Of a stretch of 50,904 nt of DNA, positions 37,088 through 46,684 are shown piece by piece (positions within the stretch are counted from its first letter, which is position 1; each line of letters starts with the position of its first letter). The DNA lies in assembly GCA_030538915.1 (NCBI GenBank), contig JAUNTC010000003.1, forward strand, positions 1 to 50,904. The letters run 5' to 3'. Made by a program: the position numbers and the translations under genes. Under the pieces are notes generated by a model. The model was not told the origin of the DNA. It saw only the letters and a program-made list of their open reading frames with translations, and did no database searches. This DNA is from Lachnospiraceae bacterium. GTDB lineage: Bacteria; Bacillota; Clostridia; Lachnospirales; Lachnospiraceae.

Positions 37088-37797
37088 TGATAAGATTAGA
37101 TAAATATCTTGCAGATATGGGAATCGGAACCCGTCAGGAAGTGAAAAAATACATTCGTCAGGGACGTGTGCTCGTTAATGAAGAGATCGCAAAAAAACCG
37201 GAATTGAAAATAAAAGAAGAGAAAGATCAGGTTTCTTTTGATGGCGCTAATGTTGTATATGCAACTTACGAGTATTATATGATGAACAAACCGCAGGGCG
37301 TCATATCTGCAACAGAAGATAAACGTGATCAGACAGTTGTTGACCTAATCGTAGATAAAAAGAGAGGGGATCTCTTTCCGGTCGGCAGACTGGACAAAGA
37401 TACAGAAGGGCTTTTACTGATCACAAACGACGGAGCACTTGCCCATCGCCTGCTTTCACCAAAGAAGCATGTAGATAAGTGTTACTATGCCAGAATTGAA
37501 GGGAAAGTTACGGTGGAAGATGTAAGAGCGTTTGCCAATGGCGTTAATATAGGAACAGTGGATGAGCCGGAGCGGACGATGGCTGCAAGATTAGAAATTG
37601 TCGAAAGTGATGCAATTTCTACTATACGCCTGACGATCCAGGAGGGAAAATTTCATCAGGTAAAGCGTATGTTTCAGGCAGTTGACAAAAAAGTGATTTA
37701 TTTGAAACGTGAAAGAATGGGTTCACTTGTGCTAGATGAGAACTTAAAACCGGGAGAGTATCGCATTCTTACAGATGAGGAGTTAAAGAATTTATGA
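37087..37797 (+). CDS. rRNA pseudouridine synthase, RsuA/RluB/E/F family
   Basis: 236 residues. An N-terminal S4 RNA-binding domain (IRLDKYLADMGIGTRQEVKKYI) is followed by the catalytic domain with GRLDKDTEGLLLITNDG containing the catalytic Asp, and the KFHQVKRMF motif. The methyltransferase stop and this ATG overlap by one base. GGAGG at 37073-37077 supports ATG 37087 over the TTG six bases earlier. Target uridine (16S 516 or a 23S site) is not determinable by eye. Confidence 0.92.
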   Translation: MIRLDKYLADMGIGTRQEVKKYIRQGRVLVNEEIAKKPELKIKEEKDQVSFDGANVVYATYEYYMMNKPQGVISATEDKRDQTVVDLIVDKKRGDLFPVGRLDKDTEGLLLITNDGALAHRLLSPKKHVDKCYYARIEGKVTVEDVRAFANGVNIGTVDEPERTMAARLEIVESDAISTIRLTIQEGKFHQVKRMFQAVDKKVIYLKRERMGSLVLDENLKPGEYRILTDEELKNL

Positions 37798-38474
37798 TAA
37801 AGATGTTAGAGAGAATAGACGCAGTGATCTTTGACATGGATGGAACTTTAATTGATTCTATGTGGATCTGGCCGTCTATCGATGAAGCATATTTCGAAAA
37901 ATATGACCTTACAGAACCACCGAATTTTCACGAAGGAATGGAAGGCATGAGTTATTCTGAAGTTGCGAAGTATTTTAAAGACTGCTTTCCAACGCTTCCA
38001 CTTACGCCGGAAGAGATTATGGATGAGTGGACTAATCTGGCACATGAGCGTTATACAACACAGGTCAGCTTAAAAGAAGGCGCCATAGAATTTCTGGATT
38101 TTCTTCATGAACAGGGAATCCGTACTGGAATTGCAACAAGTAATGGGCGAAAGCTGGTTGATGATACATTGAAGGCGCTTGGCATTGAAGAACAGTTTGC
38201 AAGTGTGCGCTGTGCATGTGAGGCAGGAGCGGGAAAACCGGCTCCGGATGTGTATCTTATGGTAGCTGATGACCTTCAAGTATCCTGTGAGCGCTGTCTT
38301 GTATTTGAGGATGTTCCGATGGGGATTTTAGCCGGAAAGAACGCAGGTATGCATGTGTGTGCGGTAGAAGATGATTTTTCAAAAGACCAGGTTGAGAAAA
38401 AGCGTCGTCTTGCTGACTACTATATTCAGGATTACAACGATATTAAAAACAGAACATATGAGGTGTTAAGATAA
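37794..38474 (+). CDS. HAD-family hydrolase (phosphatase/beta-phosphoglucomutase-like)
   Basis: 226 residues. HAD motif I is FDMDGTLIDS (14-23), motif II TSNG near 115, motif III Lys in GAGKPAPDVY near 146, and motif IV FEDVPMGI near 170. A helical cap domain lies between about 25 and 90. Substrate is unknown; sugar phosphates or nucleotides are typical. The start ATG overlaps the preceding stop by four bases, with GAGGAG upstream. YgiQ follows with no gap. Confidence 0.9.
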   Translation: MIKMLERIDAVIFDMDGTLIDSMWIWPSIDEAYFEKYDLTEPPNFHEGMEGMSYSEVAKYFKDCFPTLPLTPEEIMDEWTNLAHERYTTQVSLKEGAIEFLDFLHEQGIRTGIATSNGRKLVDDTLKALGIEEQFASVRCACEAGAGKPAPDVYLMVADDLQVSCERCLVFEDVPMGILAGKNAGMHVCAVEDDFSKDQVEKKRRLADYYIQDYNDIKNRTYEVLR

Positions 38475-40403
38475 ATGAAACAGCAGTTTTTGCCAATCTG
38501 CAGACAGGATATGCTGGACCGCGGATGGGATCAGGTGGATTTTGTATATATTTCCGGTGATGCCTATGTAGATCATCCGTCTTTCGGGCATGCGATCATA
38601 ACGAGAGAATTAGAAGCATTCGGCTACAAAGTGGGTATCATCGCGCAGCCGGATTGGAAAGATAAAACAAGTATTATGGAATACGGAGAGCCACGTCTTG
38701 GATTTTTAGTTTCAGCGGGGAATATGGACTCTATGGTAAACCATTATTCTGTCTCAAAAAAGCGACGGAGCAAGGATTCCTTTACTCCGGGCGGTGTGAT
38801 GGGGAAAAGACCGGATTATGCTACAATTGTGTACAGTAATCTGATTCGACAGGTTTACAAAAAGACGCCGATCATTCTTGGAGGGATCGAGGCGAGCCTT
38901 CGACGAATGGCGCATTATGATTACTGGTCTGATAAGCTGAAAAGATCTGTTCTTTTAGATTCCGGGGCAGATCTTATTTCCTATGGAATGGGCGAGCGTT
39001 CCATCATAGAGATCGCGGAGGCGCTTGACAGTGGGATTGATGTAAAAGACATTACATTTATTGATGGAACCGTCTGCAAAGTGAAAGATTTGGACAGTGT
39101 ATATGATGCAGTAATCCTGCCTTCGTTTGAAGATCTTAAGGCAGATAAATTGCAGTATGCAAAAAGCTTTTATACACAGTATTGCAATACCGATCCATTT
39201 ACAGGCAAGCGGCTCGTAGAACCGTATGGAGAGCACATGTTCATTGTGCAGAATCCACCATCCAAACCGCTTACCCAGCAGGAGATGGATGAGACATACA
39301 GTTATCCATATATGCGCACCTATCATCCTTCGTACGAGAAGGACGGCGGCGTTCCGGCAATCGCGGAAGTGAAATTCAGTCTGATCAGCAATCGCGGATG
39401 TTTCGGTGGCTGCAATTTCTGTGCACTGACATTCCATCAGGGACGTATTATACAGACGAGAAGTCATGAATCGCTTCTTGAAGAGGCGAAACGTATTACA
39501 AATGAGAAGGATTTCAAAGGCTATATCCATGATGTCGGAGGCCCGACGGCGGATTTCAGACACCCCTCCTGTGAAAAACAGATGACACATGGAGTATGTA
39601 AAAACCGCCAATGTCTGTTCCCGACACCGTGTAAGAATCTACGGGCAGACCATAAGGATTATGTAGCCTTACTTAGAAAACTACGCAAAATACCAAAAGT
39701 GAAAAAAGTATTCATCCGTTCAGGTATCCGTTTTGATTACGTATTGGCTGATAAAGATGACACATTTTTCCAAGAACTATGTCAGTATCATGTGAGTGGA
39801 CAGCTGAAGGTTGCACCGGAACACGTATCGGATCGGGTACTTTCCTGTATGGGAAAACCGAAAAACGAAGTGTATCAGAAATTTACAGAAAAATATAAAA
39901 AGATAAATGAGCGATTAGGTATGAAACAGTACCTTGTTCCATATTTGATGTCTTCACATCCAGGCTCGACTTTAAAAGAGGCGGTTGAGCTTGCAGAATA
40001 TTTAAGAGATCTGGGCTATATGCCGGAACAGGTACAAGATTTTTATCCGACACCTTCAACAATCTCTACGTGTATGTATTATACTGGTGTAGATCCACGT
40101 ACGATGGAACCGGTATATGTTCCAAAAAACCCGCATGAGAAAGCGATGCAAAGAGCATTGATCCAGTATCGTAATCCACAGAATTACGATATCGTGCTGG
40201 AAGCATTGAAAAAGGCAGGGCGTATGGATCTTGTAGGTTTTGATAAACATTGTCTTTTGAGACCGCGTGGACCGAAAAATAAGGATTTTAACGGAAAAGG
40301 ACAGAGTGCGAAAGGCAAGAGTGGCAATGGACAGAATGCAAACGCAAAACGTCCACATAAGAAAAAAGCAATTCGTAATGTTCATAAAAAGAAAGGCAGA
40401 TAA
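38475..40403 (+). CDS. YgiQ-family radical SAM protein
   Basis: 642 residues. The radical SAM cluster motif is CFGGCNFC with C309, C313 and C316, a CX3CX2C pattern. The N-terminal YgiQ domain (about 5-290) begins FLPICRQDMLDRGWDQVDFVYISGDAYVDHPSFG-like and contains GGIEASLRRMAHYDYWSD. YgiQ proteins have no established reaction. The tail from about 605 is Lys/Gly/Asn-rich and basic, possibly binding RNA. Its place in an operon of RNA-modifying enzymes is suggestive but not proof. It starts directly after the HAD stop codon. Confidence 0.92.
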   Translation: MKQQFLPICRQDMLDRGWDQVDFVYISGDAYVDHPSFGHAIITRELEAFGYKVGIIAQPDWKDKTSIMEYGEPRLGFLVSAGNMDSMVNHYSVSKKRRSKDSFTPGGVMGKRPDYATIVYSNLIRQVYKKTPIILGGIEASLRRMAHYDYWSDKLKRSVLLDSGADLISYGMGERSIIEIAEALDSGIDVKDITFIDGTVCKVKDLDSVYDAVILPSFEDLKADKLQYAKSFYTQYCNTDPFTGKRLVEPYGEHMFIVQNPPSKPLTQQEMDETYSYPYMRTYHPSYEKDGGVPAIAEVKFSLISNRGCFGGCNFCALTFHQGRIIQTRSHESLLEEAKRITNEKDFKGYIHDVGGPTADFRHPSCEKQMTHGVCKNRQCLFPTPCKNLRADHKDYVALLRKLRKIPKVKKVFIRSGIRFDYVLADKDDTFFQELCQYHVSGQLKVAPEHVSDRVLSCMGKPKNEVYQKFTEKYKKINERLGMKQYLVPYLMSSHPGSTLKEAVELAEYLRDLGYMPEQVQDFYPTPSTISTCMYYTGVDPRTMEPVYVPKNPHEKAMQRALIQYRNPQNYDIVLEALKKAGRMDLVGFDKHCLLRPRGPKNKDFNGKGQSAKGKSGNGQNANAKRPHKKKAIRNVHKKKGR

Positions 40404-40424
40404 GAGAAAAGAGGTTATGGTAGA

Positions 40425-41186
40425 ATGAAGATCGCAATTGTAACAGGTGCATCTTCCGGTATGGGAAGAGAATTTGCAAAGCAGGTGAATGCATTGTATC
40501 GAAATCTGGATGAAATCTGGCTTGTGGCAAGAAGAACAGATCGACTGAAGAAACTGGAAAAAGAACTTTCCATTCCGGTAAGGATTTTTGATGGTGATCT
40601 GAATCGTGATTATATATACGAAAGAATCGAGAAAGAGTTAGACCGCAATCATGCACAGATCCGAATGCTTGTGAACAATGCCGGAATTGGTATTTCCGGA
40701 AAATTCGGAGAAGCAAAACGGGAAGAGGAACTGCGGGTTGTCGAATTGAATTGCAAAGGATTCACGAAAATGCTTCTTGTATGTAAGCCGTTTTTGGGAC
40801 GTGCAGCGCGTGTTATTAATGTTGCATCTGCTGCTGCATTTTCGTCACAGCCAGGCTTTGCTGTATATGCAGCATCAAAGTCTTACGCATATCGCCTGTC
40901 GATGGCACTTCGAGAAGAATGGAAAACTGCTGGCATTTCAATTACGACCGTATGTCCGGGGCCTGTGGATACAGAATTTTTCTCCCACAGCGGAGAACTC
41001 TCGGGAAAAAGCGAAAAAGTATTCAAAGCAAGACCAGAAGCCGTTGTGAGAAAAGCGTTGCTTGATGCGGTAGATCGAAAAGCGGTGTCAGTATACGGCT
41101 CTTCTATGAAGGCTGCAAGAATTGCTGGAAAATTATTGCCGGATACACTTACCGCATTTTTGCTGCGCAAACTGAATGCAGTCTAA
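40425..41186 (+). CDS. Short-chain dehydrogenase/reductase (SDR)
   Basis: 253 residues. Classical SDR: the cofactor motif TGASSGMGREF (7-17), NNAG in LVNNAGIGI near 82, and catalytic Tyr and Lys in YAASKSYAY near 148 with Ser in the NVASAAAF strand. ARRTDR near 39 suggests NADP preference. The substrate is unknown. It lies 21 bases after YgiQ, behind AAGAGG. Confidence 0.9.
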   Translation: MKIAIVTGASSGMGREFAKQVNALYRNLDEIWLVARRTDRLKKLEKELSIPVRIFDGDLNRDYIYERIEKELDRNHAQIRMLVNNAGIGISGKFGEAKREEELRVVELNCKGFTKMLLVCKPFLGRAARVINVASAAAFSSQPGFAVYAASKSYAYRLSMALREEWKTAGISITTVCPGPVDTEFFSHSGELSGKSEKVFKARPEAVVRKALLDAVDRKAVSVYGSSMKAARIAGKLLPDTLTAFLLRKLNAV

Positions 41187-41212
41187 ATAACAGGAAAGAA
41201 GGAATAGAAAAG

Positions 41213-41788
41213 ATGAAGATTGAAAAAGGACAGCCGGGATATGTAAAGTCTCGCAAAACAAAATACTTATTGTGGGCCGTCATTGAGTTCGCAGTTGTCG
41301 TTGCACTTGTTGTGATCGGCGTCGTACAGTCAGGTTCCCGTATGAATCTTCTGACTGTTGTCGCAGTTGTAGGATGTCTTCCGGCAGCTAAGATGCTGGC
41401 GGAATATATTACAATGGCTCCGTACAACAGCATAGCACAGGATAAATATGATGAAATCGAAGAGAAAGCACCTCTTTTAACAAAAGTATATGATCTTGTG
41501 ATCACAAGTCCGCAGAAAGTGATGCAAGTAGATGCAATCGTTATTTCCGGACATACGGTATGTGGCTACACGAGCAATGAAAAGACGGATGAAGTAAAAA
41601 CTGCCTGTTATATAAAAGAGATGCTTCGTAAATATAAGTATGATAAGATCACGGTTAAGATTTTTCATGATTATGTTGCGTTTTTATCTCGTGCCGAAGG
41701 AATGAATAGCATAGCAGCGATTGAACAGCCGGACAATCGAAGAAGAGAAAAACGCATTCGTCATCTGCTTATGCTTACATCGATGTAG
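41213..41788 (+). CDS. Predicted membrane protein of unknown function
   Basis: 191 residues. A basic N-terminus is followed by two adjacent membrane segments (about 20-42 and 47-63), then a soluble domain of about 120 residues ending in the basic RRREKRIRHLL. The soluble part contains KVMQVDAIVISGHTVCGYT and an alpha/beta pattern. I do not recognise the family. It sits 26 bases after the SDR gene and 12 before the RluA gene, behind AAGGAA, so it is an operon member. Confidence 0.7.
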   Translation: MKIEKGQPGYVKSRKTKYLLWAVIEFAVVVALVVIGVVQSGSRMNLLTVVAVVGCLPAAKMLAEYITMAPYNSIAQDKYDEIEEKAPLLTKVYDLVITSPQKVMQVDAIVISGHTVCGYTSNEKTDEVKTACYIKEMLRKYKYDKITVKIFHDYVAFLSRAEGMNSIAAIEQPDNRRREKRIRHLLMLTSM

Positions 41789-41800
41789 AGGAATTTTACT

Positions 41801-42823
41801 ATGCGTGAAATCTATATTAAAGAAAATGAATCCGGACAGCGTTTTGACAAGTTTTTAAAAAAATATTTAAGCGAGGCGCCGGGAAGTTTCCTGTATAAGA
41901 TGCTCCGAAAGAAGAACATTGTGTTGAATGGGAAAAAGGCGACCGGTAATGAAAAATTAAAAAAGGGTGACCAGGTAAAATTATTTTTAGCAGAAGATAC
42001 AATCGAGAAATTTGCAGGTAAGGGAAAGACTGAGCACAAGAAAAAGAAACTGCCCGGCATTTCCATGCCTGTCTTATATGAAGATGCCGATGTTCTTATG
42101 TATAATAAACCGGCAGGCCTGTTGTCCCAGAAAGCAAAACCTTCTGATGTGTCGGTGGTAGAATATCTGATTGAACATCTTCTGGAAACAAATGCATTGA
42201 AGGAAGAAGAACTTAAGACTTTTAAGCCGTCTATCTGCAATCGTCTGGATCGAAATACAAGTGGACTTATAACGGCTGGAAAGAGTCTTGCCGGATTACA
42301 GGTTCTTTCTGAGATGTTTAAAGACCGTTCGGTAAAAAAATATTATCTTTGTTTTGTGAAAGGAAAAATTGATAAGAAGGCGTATATCAGTGGGTATTTA
42401 TCTAAAGATAAGGCAACAAATCAGGTGTCCGTTACGAAAAATGAAAGAAAAGACTCTGTTTTCATAGAAACAGAATATGTACCGATCGCATGGAACCGAG
42501 AGATAACACTTTTGAAAGTCCATCTTATTACCGGGCGCACACATCAGATCCGTGCCCATTTATCATGGCAGGGTCATCCGCTTCTTGGAGATCCGAAATA
42601 CGGTGATCCAAAATGGAATGCGTCATGGAATAAAAAAAAGAAAAATGGAGCATGCAGACAGATGCTGCATGCGTATGAGCTTACGATGCCGGAACATATG
42701 AATAAATTAGAAAAGCTTTCCGGACAGGTATTCAAAGCGCCTGTACCGAAAGATTTCTATACGATCATAAGGGAGACAATATGGGAACATGGAACTCAAG
42801 AGGCCTTAGAGGTTCTACACTAG
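41801..42823 (+). CDS. RluA-family pseudouridine synthase
   Basis: 340 residues. An S4 domain (about 12-70, SGQRFDKFLKKYL) is followed by the RluA catalytic domain with RLDRNTSGL (catalytic D150) and the TGRTHQIRAHLSWQGHPLLGD motif near 248. It converts uridines in 23S rRNA or tRNA; RluC/RluD-like. The last 43 bases overlap the recU gene in another frame. Confidence 0.92.
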   Translation: MREIYIKENESGQRFDKFLKKYLSEAPGSFLYKMLRKKNIVLNGKKATGNEKLKKGDQVKLFLAEDTIEKFAGKGKTEHKKKKLPGISMPVLYEDADVLMYNKPAGLLSQKAKPSDVSVVEYLIEHLLETNALKEEELKTFKPSICNRLDRNTSGLITAGKSLAGLQVLSEMFKDRSVKKYYLCFVKGKIDKKAYISGYLSKDKATNQVSVTKNERKDSVFIETEYVPIAWNREITLLKVHLITGRTHQIRAHLSWQGHPLLGDPKYGDPKWNASWNKKKKNGACRQMLHAYELTMPEHMNKLEKLSGQVFKAPVPKDFYTIIRETIWEHGTQEALEVLH

Positions 42824-43335
42824 AAGATCTTGTAAATCGGACGAATGAATATTATATGGAAAAAAAGCTTGCCCTGATCCAGAAGATCCCGACACCGATC
42901 ACTCCGGTACGTATGGACAAAGATCATAGGCAGATCACACTTGCTTATTTCGAGCAGAGAAGTACCGTCGATTATATCGGGGTAGTACAGGGAATCCCAA
43001 TCTGTTTCGATGCGAAGGAATGTGTAGCAGATACATTTCCTCTTCAGAATATTCATGCACACCAGATTGAGTTTATGAAAAAGTTTGAATATCAGGAAGG
43101 AATTGCATTTTTTCTGATTTATTATTCTGCAAGAAATGTATTGTATTATATGCGCTACAAAGAGATGGAAAAATTTTGGAACCGTGCAAAAGAGGGCGGC
43201 AGAAAAAGCTTTCGATTAGAAGAACTGAATCCTGAATTTTTTATGGAATTAAAAAGAGGAAGTCTTGTTCCATACTTGGATGGGATTAATAAAGATCTTG
43301 ATGTCAGGGAGCAGGAACAGGATGAGCAGTCATAA
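42781..43335 (+). CDS. recU: Holliday junction resolvase RecU
   Basis: 184 residues. RecU is the junction resolvase of Firmicutes, acting with RuvAB (18544-20164). Features: N-terminal NSRGLRGSTLEDLVNRTN, the catalytic STVDYIGV and CFDAKEC segments near 61 and 75, and IHAHQIEFMKKFEYQEGIAFFL. It starts inside the RluA gene (overlap 43 bases) behind AAGGGAGA. It ends the operon; a consensus promoter for the his genes follows 21 bases later, with no terminator in between. Confidence 0.92.
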   Translation: MGTWNSRGLRGSTLEDLVNRTNEYYMEKKLALIQKIPTPITPVRMDKDHRQITLAYFEQRSTVDYIGVVQGIPICFDAKECVADTFPLQNIHAHQIEFMKKFEYQEGIAFFLIYYSARNVLYYMRYKEMEKFWNRAKEGGRKSFRLEELNPEFFMELKRGSLVPYLDGINKDLDVREQEQDEQS

Positions 43336-43344
43336 AGACTGTTG

Positions 43345-43385
43345 TTTGTCATATACTTGACAAAGTTTGTCGAAATGTTTATAAT
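43345..43385 (+). promoter_or_regulatory. Consensus promoter of the his operon with operator-like repeats
   Basis: TTGACA (43357-43362), 17 bases, TATAAT (43380-43385), a perfect consensus pair. Three alternating half-sites TTTGTC (43345-43350), GACAAA (43359-43364) and TTTGTC (43366-43371) overlap the -35 and spacer. A repressor binding there would block transcription. The leader is only about 50 bases, so there is no room for a T-box. Confidence 0.85.
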
Positions 43386-43443
43386 ACGGAGAAGGCTTTT
43401 AACGTATTAGCACACTAAAGTGAAAGGACGATCAGAAGATTAT

Positions 43444-44703
43444 ATGAAAAAAGTATTGCATACTCCGGAGGGAGTCAGAGATATATATAATGTAGAATGT
43501 GGGAAGAAGCTGGCCCTGGAAAGTCGATTGAAAAAGACATTTCATCTATATGGTTATCATGATATACAGACACCGATGTTTGAATATTTTGATGTATTTC
43601 GAGAAGAGATCGGAACGATACCGTCCAGAGATCTTTATAAATTTTTTGATAAAGATGGAGAGACATTAGTGTTAAGACCGGATATCACACCATCCATCGC
43701 CAGAGCAGCAGCGACATTGTTTGGCGATGAGGAAGTACCGATCCGCCTTTGCTATACAGGTAATACATTTGTAAATCATTCCAATTATCAGGGGAGATTA
43801 AGAGAAGTGACTCAGATGGGCGCAGAGCTTATTGGCGATGATTCCGTGGAAGCAGATGCCGAGATGCTTGCTCTTGTCATTGAATCAATGCTTACGATTG
43901 GAGTAAAGGAATTTCAGATCAATGTCGGGAATGTTGATTATTTTCAGAGCCTTATCGAAGATGCCTCTCTTGATGAAGAAGCGAGAGAGCGTGTCATCGA
44001 GCTTATAAAAAATCGTAATTATTTTGGGCTGGAAGAGTATCTTGACAGCATTTTTGTAAAAAGAAGTTCAAAAGAAGCGTTCGTGGCACTTAGCGAGCTT
44101 GTCGGAGGAGCTGAGATTTTAGCTAAAGCGAAGGATCTTGCACCGAATTCGACAGGTATTTTCGCGATCAAACGTTTAGAACGTATTTATGAAATACTAA
44201 AATTGTATGGAATGGAAAAATTTGTAACTTTTGATCTTAGTATGACGGGCATGTATGGATACTATACCGGAATTGTATTTCGCGGATACACATACGGAAG
44301 CGGAGATGCGATCGTAAAGGGTGGCCGTTACGATCATTTGCTTGAAAAATTCGGTAAAATATCACCGTCTATTGGTTTTGCAATTGTTATTGATGAATTG
44401 ATGAATGCAATGAACCGTCAGAAGTTGCGGATCGTATATACAAGAAAGAATACGATCATTTTATATGAAGAAGGAAAGACAAAACAGGCTGTTATGCTTG
44501 CAAAAGATTTTCGTAAGAATGCGAAAAATGTTGAGCTGATCAAAAAAGCAGATGACAGACTTTTAGAAGAATATATTGAATATGGAAAAGAATATTACGC
44601 TGGAAGTCTTGTATACATTAAGCAAGACGGAGAGGTAGTTATGATCAATCTTGTGACGGGAGAACATAAGATTGCCGGAAATGGAAGCAAATCCACGACA
44701 TAA
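43444..44703 (+). CDS. hisZ: ATP phosphoribosyltransferase regulatory subunit HisZ
   Basis: 419 residues, homologous to histidyl-tRNA synthetase but without the anticodon domain. It starts KKVLHTPEGVRDIY and has class II synthetase motif 2-like sequence (RLCYTGNTF). HisZ forms the active, feedback-regulated complex with short HisG. The start at 43444 fits the family; a GTG at 43420 is in frame but has no ribosome binding site. First gene of the his operon; hisG follows after 24 bases. Confidence 0.93.
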   Translation: MKKVLHTPEGVRDIYNVECGKKLALESRLKKTFHLYGYHDIQTPMFEYFDVFREEIGTIPSRDLYKFFDKDGETLVLRPDITPSIARAAATLFGDEEVPIRLCYTGNTFVNHSNYQGRLREVTQMGAELIGDDSVEADAEMLALVIESMLTIGVKEFQINVGNVDYFQSLIEDASLDEEARERVIELIKNRNYFGLEEYLDSIFVKRSSKEAFVALSELVGGAEILAKAKDLAPNSTGIFAIKRLERIYEILKLYGMEKFVTFDLSMTGMYGYYTGIVFRGYTYGSGDAIVKGGRYDHLLEKFGKISPSIGFAIVIDELMNAMNRQKLRIVYTRKNTIILYEEGKTKQAVMLAKDFRKNAKNVELIKKADDRLLEEYIEYGKEYYAGSLVYIKQDGEVVMINLVTGEHKIAGNGSKSTT

Positions 44704-44727
44704 TACAGCAAAGAATGGAGTTTTACT

Positions 44728-45363
44728 ATGAGATATTTGACATTTGCTCTTGGAAAAGGGCGTCTTGCTAGACAGACTTTGGAATTGTTTGAAAAGATTG
44801 GCATAACTTGCGAAGAGATGAAAGATAGAGATTCCAGAAAACTTATTTTTACGAATGAAGAGTTAAAACTTCGTTTCTTCCTGGCGAAAGGACCAGACGT
44901 TCCAACTTATGTAGAGTATGGTGCGGCGGACATCGGTATTGTCGGGGAAGATACGATACTGGAGGAAGGCCGTAAAGTGCATGAAGTTTTAGATCTGGGA
45001 TATGGAAAATGCAGAATGTGTGTATGCGGATATGAAAGTGCAAAGCCACTTTTAAAGCATCATGAGATTATCCGCGTTGCAACGAAATATCCGAATATTG
45101 CGAAAGATTATTTCTATAACAAAAAACATCAGACTGTAGAAATCATCAAGCTCAACGGATCAATCGAGCTTGCTCCGATCGTTGGATTATCGGAAGTCAT
45201 TGTTGATATTGTAGAGACAGGATCTACTTTACGTGAAAATGGACTGGAAGTACTGGAAGAGGTTTGTCCTTTATCCGCGCGTATGATCGTTAATCCGGTG
45301 AGTATGCGTATGGAAAGTGACAGAATCAAAGATTTACTAAAAAAACTGCGTACACAGATATAG
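44728..45363 (+). CDS. hisG: ATP phosphoribosyltransferase catalytic subunit, short form
   Basis: 211 residues. It starts the histidine pathway by joining ATP and PRPP. Motifs: LTFALGKGRL at the N-terminus, EYGAADIGIVGED near 64, and the PRPP-binding DIVETGSTLRENGL near 155. The C-terminal regulatory domain of long HisG is absent, which is why HisZ is needed. RBS GGAGTTTT before the ATG. Confidence 0.96.
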   Translation: MRYLTFALGKGRLARQTLELFEKIGITCEEMKDRDSRKLIFTNEELKLRFFLAKGPDVPTYVEYGAADIGIVGEDTILEEGRKVHEVLDLGYGKCRMCVCGYESAKPLLKHHEIIRVATKYPNIAKDYFYNKKHQTVEIIKLNGSIELAPIVGLSEVIVDIVETGSTLRENGLEVLEEVCPLSARMIVNPVSMRMESDRIKDLLKKLRTQI

Positions 45364-45374
45364 GAGGGACATAT

Positions 45375-46670
45375 ATGAGAATTCAACAGCTTGATAATAA
45401 TACAAAAATGAATCTTTTGGAAGATCTGCTAAAGAGAAGTCCCAATAATTACGGAAAATACGAGAAGGATGTGGCTGCAATTTTAGATCGCGTTCGTGAG
45501 GAAAAAGATCAGGCCGTATTTGATTATACTTTGAAATTCGACGGTGCAAAAATAGATGCATCCAATATCAGAGTGACAGAAGAAGAGATCGAAGAAGCAT
45601 ATGAACTTGTAGGAGATGAGCTTGTAGCTATCATTAAAAAAGCACTTGCAAATATCCGTGATTACCATGAAAAACAATGTCAGAACAGCTGGTTTGAAAG
45701 CAAACCGAACGGAACCATGTTAGGTCAGAAAGTAACTCCACTTGCAAGAGTCGGTGTCTATGTGCCGGGAGGAAAGGCAGCATATCCATCTTCGGTTCTT
45801 ATGAACATTGCCCCTGCGAAAGCAGCTGGTGTAGAGAAAATCATTATGGTGACTCCCCCTGGAAAAGATGGAAAGGTAACACCTACAACACTTGTGGCTG
45901 CACACGAAGCAGGTGCAGATGTTGTATATAAAGTTGGTGGAGCCCAGGCTGTGGCAGCCCTTGCATACGGAACCCAGAGCATCCCAAAGGTAGACAAGAT
46001 CGTAGGCCCTGGAAATATTTACGTTGCACTTGCAAAACGCGCCGTATACGGACATGTCAGTATTGATGCAATTGCAGGTCCGAGTGAAATCTTAGTTATT
46101 GCTGATGAGACGGCAAATCCAAGATATGTTGCAGCGGATCTTTTGTCGCAGGCAGAGCACGATGAGCTTGCTTCAGCAATCCTTGTTACGACAAGTAAAA
46201 AACTTGCACAGAAAGTGTTCGATGAAGTGGACGGTTTCTTGAAAGAATTATCAAGAAGTGAGATCATACAAAAATCGCTCGATAACTATGGATATATTCT
46301 TGTAGCTGACACAATGGAAGAGGTAATTGATATTGCAAATGAGATCGCATCTGAGCATTTGGAGATCCAGACGAAAAACCCGTATGATATAATGACACGG
46401 ATCCGCAATGCGGGAGCAATCTTTATCGGAGAGTATTCAAGTGAGCCTCTTGGGGATTATCTTGCAGGACCAAATCATGTTCTTCCAACAAACGGAACCG
46501 CAAAATTTTTCTCTCCGCTTTCAGTAGATGATTTTATTAAAAAATCAAGCATCATTGCTTATTCTGAGGAAGCACTTAGAACAATACATAAAGATATTGA
46601 AAAATTTGCTGAGGCAGAACATTTGACTGCACATGCAAATTCAATCAAAGTCCGTTTCGAAGAAAAGTAA
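45375..46670 (+). CDS. hisD: Histidinol dehydrogenase
   Basis: 431 residues. Zinc-dependent, NAD-linked four-electron oxidation of histidinol to histidine. Motifs: VGVYVPGGKAAYPSSVLMN near 125, KVGGAQAVAALAYGT near 183, VGPGNIYV near 207, GPSEILVIAD near 235, and the zinc ligands in QAEHDELA and the C-terminal GPNHVLPT. Starts 12 bases after hisG behind AGGAGG. Length is normal. Confidence 0.97.
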   Translation: MRIQQLDNNTKMNLLEDLLKRSPNNYGKYEKDVAAILDRVREEKDQAVFDYTLKFDGAKIDASNIRVTEEEIEEAYELVGDELVAIIKKALANIRDYHEKQCQNSWFESKPNGTMLGQKVTPLARVGVYVPGGKAAYPSSVLMNIAPAKAAGVEKIIMVTPPGKDGKVTPTTLVAAHEAGADVVYKVGGAQAVAALAYGTQSIPKVDKIVGPGNIYVALAKRAVYGHVSIDAIAGPSEILVIADETANPRYVAADLLSQAEHDELASAILVTTSKKLAQKVFDEVDGFLKELSRSEIIQKSLDNYGYILVADTMEEVIDIANEIASEHLEIQTKNPYDIMTRIRNAGAIFIGEYSSEPLGDYLAGPNHVLPTNGTAKFFSPLSVDDFIKKSSIIAYSEEALRTIHKDIEKFAEAEHLTAHANSIKVRFEEK

Positions 46671-46684
46671 GGAGGATGACAACT

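Noticed and set aside
38955..39611. 218-residue open frame on the minus strand
   Set aside because: It is a shadow of YgiQ, with Cys/His/Ile-rich composition typical of antisense reading.
43386..43443. T-box or attenuator ahead of the his genes
   Set aside because: The leader is only about 58 bases and shows no T-box sequence or terminator hairpin.
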